DNA from: an uncultured Planctomycetaceae bacterium
Lineage (GTDB): Bacteria > Planctomycetota > Planctomycetia > Planctomycetales > Planctomycetaceae
Length of the DNA stretch: 64,000 nt
Assembly: GCA_943787265.1 (NCBI GenBank)
Contig: CALSLT010000017.1
Coordinates: 62,001-126,000, forward strand
Direction: 5' to 3'
Shown here: positions 46,331-53,621 of the stretch, one piece after another
Layout of the letters: each line of letters begins with the position of its first letter
Numbering within the stretch: the stretch's first letter is position 1
Made by a program: the position numbers and the translations under genes
The notes under the pieces: generated by a model
Told to the model about the DNA's origin: nothing
Database searches by the model: none
Seen by the model: only the letters and a program-made list of their open reading frames with translations

Positions 46331-48310
46331 TTATTCCGTCTCTGTTGCGGTTTCTTCTGTCGGCGTTTCTGTTGGTTCTTCAGTCGTCGATTCGGTGGTG
46401 TCTGTCGATTGCTTCTGTCGCCGGTCGTAGTCCAGGGCTTCCTGAGCACTGATCAAGGCGTCTCGATCTGTGTCCAGACCGGCGAAATGTTCTTCCGTAC
46501 CCGAGAATTCCCTGTCAGAGAGATCGTTGTCACGATTCCGATCCATTCGGACAAACCATTCTGGACCGGCCACAACGGGCGTTTTGGAATTCGGATTCAC
46601 CTGACGCAACGCGACCAATTCTCGATGTACGTGTGGGCCTAATCCAAAGCAAACGCGAATAGTCGCTTCCGTTTCATTTTTGCTAAGACTTCCGTCCAGG
46701 TTCTCATCAAATTTCAACAAACTGTCGATGAGGCCGCGTCGTTCCCGGATCGTAAATCGTCCATCTTCATTCGGATCAATGACTGGCAAAATCGGATAAC
46801 CATCGTTGACGGCTCCGATCGAAATCTGATCGCTCTTGCCTGACTGAACCGCAGAAAACGTGACCGTCGTTCCGCCAATGGCCAGGGAGATCGATTGTGT
46901 CGCGTCGGCTTCCATCGGTGACCCAGCCGCTGTCACTTCGATTCGCGACTTGCTTGAGTCTTCCGTGTTAAACGCAATCGTGAAACTCAAATCCGGTTTC
47001 GCGATCTTGAGCACAGCAAGCTCGTCCGCATCAAGCTTTCCGTTTGTATTCACGTCAAACCGAGGCAGCAGTGGTGTAGTGCCAGGTTCTGGTGCCGGAT
47101 ACCGAGCGGCGATCCGTTGATACATGGCGACCGATGACCGGACATCCGGAATTCGGAAGATCAGTTTGCCAGGCCCGGAGTGCTTTGACTTTCGTTGGTC
47201 GGGGTTACTGGCGACCTTCGCGAGCTCAGTGTACTCGACAATGTCGTTGCGGTTGAAATCGCATTTCTCGAACGCGGTTACCGAGTTCGCCAGTTCTCCA
47301 GCGGAAATCGTTCCGTCGCGATCAGCGTCAAGCACATTGAAGACCGGTCGTTGATTCGCTCGAAATCGCTGAAAATTGTCGTTCAGCATCAGGAGCACCG
47401 GACCATCGACCCAGTTCGTCAACAACCAGCGAACTTCGTCCACTGTGGCCGCTTCACCAGTCGCCGCGACAAAACGCCGCACTCGGTCGGCGACTGTAGT
47501 TGGAAGCGAATACTCAGGCACGGTCGGAGCGGCGACTGGCTCTTCTTCGGGTTCCGTTTCCTCTGCGACGTCTTCTTCCTCTGCGACGTCTTCTGTTTCT
47601 TCGTCTGCGGGATCGTCATTCTCTTCCGAGTCCGCTTCGCCATTGCTCGGTTCTTCGGGATTGCCCTCGTTCGATGCTGAATCTTCCGCCGCATCCTCAT
47701 TGTTCGGTGCTGAGGCGGCGGCTTCATCGGTCGCATCGGGTTCGGTAGCGTTTTCTGTCTCGTCCGAGACTTGAGTGACGACCGGGGCCGGCTTGGCCGC
47801 ATCTTCGAGTATCTGCTGAATTCGCTGCTCGCGAGCCATCAGATATGGGAGTCCATCAATCGTAATTGTGGCATCGACCAGAATCGGTTGAGCCGGCAAA
47901 GCCAGGATGAGACGAAGCGTTGGATTGTTCAACTCGGCTTCGGATGGAAGCGTCCGGTGGTGATGCCCGAGTTGGTACTGCGGCAACTTTCCGCCTGGGG
48001 TCGTTGGCTGCGGACGCGGTCGCTGCATGACGGCCTGATTCTGCATCTCGTCCTGAGCATCATTGCTCTGCGACGAAGGCAAAATCTTCACTGGGACTGA
48101 CAATGGTGCCCGTTCATCATCAGCCGTCACGCAAAAAGTCGCCAACGCACACGACGCAGCGATGGCGGCTGTGAAAAGAGTTTTCACGCGACCGCTTCGC
48201 TCAGCGTTGCGAACTGTTGTCTGAGTCAGGTTCAACCTGTGCCCCCTCAAAGTTGGACCACTTTGGCTATTACTCTTTACGGCCCCGTATTTCTTTCGGC
48301 TGCTTGACAT
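46331..48310 (-). CDS. Exported EF-hand protein
   Basis: The start is set at ATG 48310, which overlaps the stop of the DUF1501 gene (TAATG) and implies translational coupling; the frame runs 33 codons further upstream, inside that gene, but without support. A basic N-terminus precedes a signal peptide (VKTLFTAAIAASCALATF). A Pro/Glu/Asp-rich linker with a tandem EDVAEE repeat follows, then about six or seven EF-hand-like loops: DADRDGTISAGE, DFNRNDIVEYTE, DVNTNGKLDADE, DPNEDGRFTIRE, DENLDGSLSKNE, DRNRDNDLSDRE and DTDRDALISAQE. Calcium binding in the periplasm or at the surface is likely. Similar proteins accompany DUF1549/DUF1501 pairs in planctomycetes. Confidence 0.85.
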   Translation of the reverse strand: MSSSRKKYGAVKSNSQSGPTLRGHRLNLTQTTVRNAERSGRVKTLFTAAIAASCALATFCVTADDERAPLSVPVKILPSSQSNDAQDEMQNQAVMQRPRPQPTTPGGKLPQYQLGHHHRTLPSEAELNNPTLRLILALPAQPILVDATITIDGLPYLMAREQRIQQILEDAAKPAPVVTQVSDETENATEPDATDEAAASAPNNEDAAEDSASNEGNPEEPSNGEADSEENDDPADEETEDVAEEEDVAEETEPEEEPVAAPTVPEYSLPTTVADRVRRFVAATGEAATVDEVRWLLTNWVDGPVLLMLNDNFQRFRANQRPVFNVLDADRDGTISAGELANSVTAFEKCDFNRNDIVEYTELAKVASNPDQRKSKHSGPGKLIFRIPDVRSSVAMYQRIAARYPAPEPGTTPLLPRFDVNTNGKLDADELAVLKIAKPDLSFTIAFNTEDSSKSRIEVTAAGSPMEADATQSISLAIGGTTVTFSAVQSGKSDQISIGAVNDGYPILPVIDPNEDGRFTIRERRGLIDSLLKFDENLDGSLSKNETEATIRVCFGLGPHVHRELVALRQVNPNSKTPVVAGPEWFVRMDRNRDNDLSDREFSGTEEHFAGLDTDRDALISAQEALDYDRRQKQSTDTTESTTEEPTETPTEETATETE

Positions 48311-49635
48311 TACGCCAGGACTGATTCGATGGCTTTGCCCTCGGCCAACGGAATCGGACGTCCATTCGGCGCCGTGTTTGATTTGCCCTTGAGCCCCAAC
48401 GAGTGACACAGGGTCGAGAGCAAATCTTCTTCATCGACCATGCCGTCGACAACTTCTATGCCGTCTTCGCTGGTTTTTCCATAGGCTTGCCCGCCCGCGA
48501 TGCCTCCGCCGGCCAGCACGGCCGACCATGCTCCAGGGAAGTGGTCGCGACCAGCGTTCGGGTTGATCTGCGGAGTTCGGCCGAATTCGCCCATCCAGAT
48601 GATGGTCGTTGATTCGAGTAACCCTCGATCTTTGAGGTCCTTCATCAGTGTTGCCCATCCGGCGTCGAGATCTGTCGACAGCCGCTGCACCGCATTGAAG
48701 TTATCCGAGTGTGTGTCCCAACCTGGTCCGCCGCTGCTTGTACCAAGCGAAACTTCGACGAAGGCGACTCCACGTTCGATCAATCGGCGAGCCATCAGGC
48801 AGCCCTGACCGAAGACCGTTCGACCGTAGTCTTCGCGGAGTTTCTCGGGCTCCTTCGACAGGTCAAACGCTTCGGCGTCTTCGCTGTTCATTAGCTGAAC
48901 GGCTCCCTCGTAGACGGTGTTGTGCGTCTTCGCTGCCCCAGTTCGAGTCTTCAGGAAGTCGTCCTGCAGGCTCTTCCAGATGCCCAGGCGTTTCTTCATG
49001 CGGGCTTCGTCGATCCCCGCAGCCCGATCGAGCGACTGAACTCTTAAGTTTGGAAAGCCTTGAGCACCGTTCGCCATCTGTCCCGGAATATCTGACGCCC
49101 CAACGATGAGCGGCCCAAATCGAGGCCCCAGGAATCCGGCTCCGAAGGCATCCTGATTGAAGGCTCGAAATGGTCCGACACTAACGTAACCCGGCAAAGC
49201 CAATTCCTGATTGCCAAGCTGATTGGCGAGCGACGCACCGATGCTTGGATACTGCATCGGCCCCAGCGGCACTTTGCCAGTCCGCATGAGATACGTGCCG
49301 CGACCATGATCGCCCTCTCCAGTGCTTAGCCCCCGCAGCACCGCCAGTTCGTCTGACATCGCGGCGAGTTTCGGCAGATGTTCGCTGAATCGCAGACCCG
49401 GCGATGCCGTCTGAATTTCTTTGAACTCGCCGCCGTTTTCATGATTCGGCTTCAGATCCCACGTGTCCGTCTGAGTTGGACCTCCGCTCATCCAGAGCAG
49501 GATGCAATGTCGCTGACGTTTGGGATCACTCACAAGCTGGTCGGCAAACGCCGGGAACCAACCACTGACACTGGCTCCACCGATTCCGGCTGCGAGTGTC
49601 GACATCATTCGTCGTCGAGAGAGTTTGCTGGTCAT
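48310..49635 (-). CDS. DUF1501 domain protein (Tat-type signal)
   Basis: The 441-aa protein has a clear twin-arginine signal (LSRRRMMSTLAAGIGG, cleavage near AFA). Family blocks: RHCILLWMSGGPTQTDTWDL, GEGDHGRGTYLMRTGK, MGEFGRTPQINPNAGRDHFP and AWSAVLAGGGIAGGQAYG. The metal-site RDHFP differs from RDHHP in the two plus-strand paralogues. Its stop overlaps the start of the EF-hand gene. It pairs with the DUF1549/DUF1553 gene upstream, separated by a small membrane protein gene. Confidence 0.93.
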   Translation of the reverse strand: MTSKLSRRRMMSTLAAGIGGASVSGWFPAFADQLVSDPKRQRHCILLWMSGGPTQTDTWDLKPNHENGGEFKEIQTASPGLRFSEHLPKLAAMSDELAVLRGLSTGEGDHGRGTYLMRTGKVPLGPMQYPSIGASLANQLGNQELALPGYVSVGPFRAFNQDAFGAGFLGPRFGPLIVGASDIPGQMANGAQGFPNLRVQSLDRAAGIDEARMKKRLGIWKSLQDDFLKTRTGAAKTHNTVYEGAVQLMNSEDAEAFDLSKEPEKLREDYGRTVFGQGCLMARRLIERGVAFVEVSLGTSSGGPGWDTHSDNFNAVQRLSTDLDAGWATLMKDLKDRGLLESTTIIWMGEFGRTPQINPNAGRDHFPGAWSAVLAGGGIAGGQAYGKTSEDGIEVVDGMVDEEDLLSTLCHSLGLKGKSNTAPNGRPIPLAEGKAIESVLA

Positions 49636-49704
49636 GATTATCAGTTTCCCATTGGCCGACAGCCAGAAGGTTAGTCACTTTGTGTGCGGTGGGCGGTGTC
49701 CACT

Positions 49705-49956
49705 CTACTCGTCAACTGAATGCCGCTGCTCGATCGCGCCGGCGACTCCGCCAACAGTTCCGACGCAGATAAAGAGCAACGTTCCGCAAACGGTCAGAAG
49801 CAGAGTTGTGAAGGCTTCGACGTCTGATAGTTGCAAAGTAGAACGCTCGTTCAACGCGATTATTAGAAACGCAACACCGCATAAGTAGCAGAAGAATTGA
49901 GCGATTCGATAAGCAAGCATCAACCTGGTCCTCGTAAGTCGTCTCGGTGCAGTCAT
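49705..49956 (-). CDS. Small two-helix membrane protein
   Basis: This 83-aa protein starts at ATG 49956, 10 nt after the DUF1549/DUF1553 stop. It has two predicted membrane helices (FFCYLCGVAFLIIAL and TLLLTVCGTLLFICVGTVGG) separated by a short acidic loop, with a basic N-terminus (RRLTRTRLMLAYR), suggesting cytoplasmic ends. No family is recognised. Its conserved position between the paired DUF1549 and DUF1501 genes and its good hydrophobic pattern support a real gene. Confidence 0.6.
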   Translation of the reverse strand: MTAPRRLTRTRLMLAYRIAQFFCYLCGVAFLIIALNERSTLQLSDVEAFTTLLLTVCGTLLFICVGTVGGVAGAIEQRHSVDE

Positions 49957-49966
49957 CAAGTAGGGA

Positions 49967-51682
49967 TCAGTGATTCAGAGTGAATTCAGCACTGTTGAGC
50001 AATGCCCACAGAATGTCAGCAAGACCCTCCTGAAGCTCGTTGCCTTTGGTGTCTTCGTCGATGTAGCCGTCAAGCAGCTTCCACTCTGAAGGACGAGGCT
50101 TGCGTGACAGAGTCGCCAGATACAGCACTTCGATTCGTTCTTTGTTCGTGAAGAAGGGAGCTTCCAGTGACGTCAGCAGTCCACTGGTCGACAAGCCGGT
50201 GGCTCCAGAAATCAGGCCACCATTCATCAAGGTGAGAGCCTGCGGGATGCCGCCCTGGTATTCAGTATTTCGCCCGACTGGCGTGCGGAACTGTTGAACG
50301 AATGCCGCCCGAGAAGTGTTTCCGATGCGGGCCACGTTGATAGCCATCGCTTCGCCGGTCGGTGCAGAGTCGAGCAGTGTCGCCACGGAAATGCAGTCAT
50401 AAACCTGCTCGGCGGTCAGAGTTTTGATATTCATCTGGGCGAACAGTTCGGGACGGTTGTCGTCGACAGAAACTGCTCCACTTGACAGTCGGTAAGCTTT
50501 CGAAAGAACGATCGATCGGAACAGTTCTCGAAGGCTGAAGTCTGTGCCAACGAAATGGCCTGCCAGCAGATCGAGTAACTCAGGAGATGCTGGCTGATGT
50601 TCGATTCCAAAGTTGTCAATCGGTTCGACAATTCCTTTACCAAACAACTGGCCCCAGACTCTGTTGGCAGTGGCTCGGGCGAAGAATGGGTTGCGAGCTG
50701 CCGTCAACCAGTCAGCCAACTGCTGTCGTCGAGCGGGAGCACCGTCGCCCTCCAGAACTTCGGAACCGTCCAGGAACTTTGGAGCGATGACCTTTTCGGT
50801 CTCAGGCAGCATGACTTCGCCGCGATCGACATCGCTGACTCGCATGACAGTCGACACGTTTTCCAACGTACCGTTCGGACGAGAGATGCGAGCGAAGAAG
50901 GCAGCGAAGCCCCAGAACTCGTCCTGAGCCCACGGCTCGAACGGATGATCGTGGCACTGTGCACATTCCAGTCGCATGCCCAGGAAAACGCGGGCGGTAC
51001 GAGATGCAAGCTGGTCGGGATCAAGTTTGGCGGCCGAGTAGAACAGCAGCGGCCCAGACCGAACTAACCGACCTTCAGCCAGCAATAGATTTCGGACGAC
51101 TTCATCGTACGAATCGTCACTGGAGAAGCGTTCGGCCAGCCACTGATCGAAAGCTTCGACGCCGCCGAATGCTGTCAGGTCGACGCCTTCTGGAATCAGG
51201 AACCTTCTCCAGACTGTGGCGAGGTGCGAAGCGTGGTCAGGACTTTTCAACAGCCGATCGACGAGAGCCTCAAACCGGTTGGTCGATTCGTCGTTTTCAA
51301 ACGCTCGCACTTCGCTGACGCTGGGAGTTCGTCCGGCGAGGTCGAGGTAGACTCGACGCAGAAGTTCGTTGTTCTCAGCCGGCATCGTCGGATCGATGTC
51401 GTTTTCGGCCCACAACTCTCTGAGCAATTCATCGATCTGCCGAACGACCTCGTTAGCAGCCGATTCGACAGGCTTTACAGATTTCCAATCAGAGGGTGCG
51501 TCTGCAAAAGACTGAACGGCAGGAATTTCGACGACCGGCTGAGGCTTCAGTGGACCGTCTGGCGGCGGGTTATCATTGCGGCCAGCCTTTGCAATTGCAT
51601 TTTCCAGGGTCAGGAGTGGTGTCTTTGTCAGGCGTTGGAATGATCGCGATTCGATTGAGCGGGTTGCCTTCCTGATCGACAT
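49967..51682 (-). CDS. DUF1549/DUF1553 protein
   Basis: The 571-aa protein has DUF1549 with LLRRVYLDLAGRTPS and the haem-like CAQCHDHPFEPW motif, then DUF1553 with NRVWGQLFGKGIVEPID and a C-terminal LADILWALLNSAEFTLNH. There is no signal peptide. The only ATG (51682) lies inside the 3' part of the anti-sigma-like gene, giving a 110-nt overlap in different frames, and the first 40 residues look non-native. This suggests that the gene was originally fused in frame to the anti-sigma-like domain, which contains the membrane helix, with the join broken by an indel near 51.6 kb. That fusion is inference. Confidence 0.82.
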   Translation of the reverse strand: MSIRKATRSIESRSFQRLTKTPLLTLENAIAKAGRNDNPPPDGPLKPQPVVEIPAVQSFADAPSDWKSVKPVESAANEVVRQIDELLRELWAENDIDPTMPAENNELLRRVYLDLAGRTPSVSEVRAFENDESTNRFEALVDRLLKSPDHASHLATVWRRFLIPEGVDLTAFGGVEAFDQWLAERFSSDDSYDEVVRNLLLAEGRLVRSGPLLFYSAAKLDPDQLASRTARVFLGMRLECAQCHDHPFEPWAQDEFWGFAAFFARISRPNGTLENVSTVMRVSDVDRGEVMLPETEKVIAPKFLDGSEVLEGDGAPARRQQLADWLTAARNPFFARATANRVWGQLFGKGIVEPIDNFGIEHQPASPELLDLLAGHFVGTDFSLRELFRSIVLSKAYRLSSGAVSVDDNRPELFAQMNIKTLTAEQVYDCISVATLLDSAPTGEAMAINVARIGNTSRAAFVQQFRTPVGRNTEYQGGIPQALTLMNGGLISGATGLSTSGLLTSLEAPFFTNKERIEVLYLATLSRKPRPSEWKLLDGYIDEDTKGNELQEGLADILWALLNSAEFTLNH

Positions 51683-52531
51683 CGACGATCAACATGTCAG
51701 CAGGGAAATCCTGCTCACGCAAAGCGGCGACAGTAGCAAGCGGATAAGTCAACGTGAGCAGATCAGCTTGAACGTCGTCGCTGAGAAATTCGTACTTCGA
51801 CGGCAACTGCGATTCCGGGTCAAGGGTGATGCCCAGGTTAATTGTTCTGGCCGCCGACGTTTCGAATGCAACGTTCAGAGCAACCTGATCGACACCTCCA
51901 ACGGTAATCGAATCCCAGCTTTCCTCGACAAGTCGAGCACCTTCCAGCTTAGCTGCATCGTCGTCGGTAAATGTGTTACCGAGCAGAAAACCAAGCATCA
52001 GTTCATCGCGATCAGCTACTGAGACTTTTGTGATCAGGTTGCGACGGCGAACTTCAGAAGCTCCTTCGAATCGTTCCAGAACAACCTGCTGCCCGACGTC
52101 GGTCAGTCGCGTCGAGTTGGATGTTCTTTCGCCGATGACGCCTTCCCGACAAGGCGAGCCATCGTGAGCCGTTTTCGTCTTCGACTTGAATGATGCCTCG
52201 TTCGGCGAGTGCCTGCATCATGGATGCCCAGCCGTAGGCCTGGCCATTGCCGTTCAGCATGACTCCCAGAATGACCACCATCGCGATGCACGCGGCCGCC
52301 GGGACAGAACGTGCCCAACGGGCGGCACGAGCCATCGACTTCGTCCACTTTCCGGCGACATCCGGAGCAAGACCGGGAGACTCGCCCCATTCTGCTTCCA
52401 CGCCCGCGATCAATCCGCTTCAGCAGAGATCGAGGAATCGAAGGAGCGTCGAAGGCATCGTTAACCAGCGATTCCAATTCGGGATCGTCGGTTGCGATTG
52501 ATGCGTCGTTGTAATTGTTCGGTTCATTCAT
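51573..52531 (-). pseudogene. Anti-sigma-like membrane regulator, two frameshifts
   Basis: Three frames join into one plausible protein of about 318 aa. The first (from ATG 52531) reads MNEPNNYNDASIATDD to LLKRIDR. Near 52400 the frame shifts at a GGG run into IAGVEAEWGESPGLAPDVAG and a membrane helix (VPAAACIAMVVILGVML), then AYGWASMMQALAERG. Near 52140 it shifts again into GVIGERTSNSTRLTDVG and then MLGFLLGNTFTDDD, ending CNCKGWPQ at 51573. The cytoplasmic stub, single helix and periplasmic domain after a sigma gene fit planctomycete anti-sigma/LolA-like regulators. Both breaks are single-base, without nonsense substitutions, so consensus error is as likely as decay. Confidence 0.6.
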
Positions 52532-52591
52532 CGTGACGTCGCCATGTCAAATCCTGGGTTAGCAGGCATCCTGGTTTCTACTTCGACTCGC

Positions 52592-53248
52592 TCAGGCCGT
52601 TGCGTTGGCAGCTTTCTGCTGCGGCTTTGGCTGGCTGTCGCTGTCATGTTCTGGTCCGCCGACTTCGTGTCTGTTTGGCGGTGATTCTTCCTTGTCGATT
52701 CTCAACACGCGGTCGCGAAAGTCTCTGCGAGCCCGAAAAAGGATTGACTCCGCCGCCTTCTCCGACACATCCATGCGATCAGCAATCGACCTGACGCTCA
52801 ACTTGTCGATGTACTTCCACTCCAGAGCCAGCCGCTGCTGCTCCGGCAAACCATCCATGACCTTCCGAATTTCCGCTCGCCGCTCTTCCTGCTCCTGGTT
52901 TCCCGAAGGCTCGTCGAAGTCGGCGACTGCCGTTGTCTGCTTGGCCTGATCGATCAGATGCTGCACTCGAGCCGCCGCTCTGAAATGATCGTTGACTTTA
53001 TTACTAGCGACTGACCTCAGCCAGCCGCCGGGATTGCTGATGTCTGCTTCCGGGTCAGACGCTGCTCGAATCAGCGCCAGCACGGTTTCGCTGACGATGT
53101 CTTCGGCGAGATGCGGGTCTCTGCCGACTCGTGCGTACACAAACCGCCACACGGAGGGCAGATAGCATTCGGTCAAATGCTGCACTGCCGCCGGCTTCTG
53201 CTCGCGCAGTCCCTGGACGAGGAGTGAATCGTTCAAAATAGCCCCCAA
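52592..53248 (-). CDS. ECF-type RNA polymerase sigma factor
   Basis: The 218-aa sigma-70 family member has region 2 (VWRFVYARVGRDPHLAEDIVSETVLALI, core-binding and -10 recognition) and region 4 (LPEQQRLALEWKYIDKLSVRSIADRMDVSEKA, -35 recognition). A charged C-terminal tail follows. The frame opens at TTG 53248; TTG 53236, with GGGGG just upstream, is an alternative that removes four residues. The anti-sigma-like gene follows after 60 nt. It heads the 35-kb minus-strand cluster and is divergent from the plus-strand DUF1583 genes, so it is the obvious candidate regulator for both. Confidence 0.9.
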   Translation of the reverse strand: MGAILNDSLLVQGLREQKPAAVQHLTECYLPSVWRFVYARVGRDPHLAEDIVSETVLALIRAASDPEADISNPGGWLRSVASNKVNDHFRAAARVQHLIDQAKQTTAVADFDEPSGNQEQEERRAEIRKVMDGLPEQQRLALEWKYIDKLSVRSIADRMDVSEKAAESILFRARRDFRDRVLRIDKEESPPNRHEVGGPEHDSDSQPKPQQKAANATA

Positions 53249-53621
53249 TTTGGGAAAACAGCCTCAGAGAGATTTGTCAGCGGATGAACCGCTTTTGAGG
53301 TTCTTTTCGACTTGCAACGGGTTAGTCGCGACTGGCCGCAACTTCACGCATCGATGCCTGCTGATTTTTAGAATGTATCCGCAAAAATATATCGCAACAC
53401 CCGGCAAACAGGGGAGTTGCGTCATTTTGAGATGATTGCTGGCCGTGAGGGATCAGGTTGAGGGTGAGCGATTTCGTCGATTCCATTGCTGCCGTGCTCG
53501 TTCAGGCCAGGTCCAATTCGTGCGTGAAATCGACTTGAAGAGCGACTGAAACGGCAGCGCTATATATAGTCAACACGAGACACATCCTGCGAACGCTGCG
53601 GACGAGGGAGTCAGTGTGGTC
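53249..53621. other. Divergent control region of the sigma and DUF1583 units
   Basis: No gene is seen in this 373-nt gap. It must hold the start signals for the sigma-led cluster on the minus strand and for the plus-strand DUF1583 unit. On the plus strand an ECF-like pair is present at 53547-53571. On the minus strand only a generic AT-rich stretch around 53380-53395 (GATATATTTTTGC) stands out. Confidence 0.5.
53547..53571 (+). promoter_or_regulatory. Possible ECF-type promoter
   Basis: TGAAAC (53547-53552), 16 bases, then GTC (53569-53571) resembles the GAAC-N16-GTC pattern of ECF sigma factors. It lies about 50 nt before the first possible start of the plus-strand DUF1583 gene. The TATATATA directly before GTC could instead be a housekeeping -10. 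I found no matching copy upstream of the sigma gene itself. Confidence 0.3.

Noticed and set aside
47560..47600. Short tandem repeat as a possible CRISPR or mobile element
   Set aside because: The 18-bp repeat encodes EDVAEE twice inside the acidic linker of the EF-hand protein; there are no spacers.
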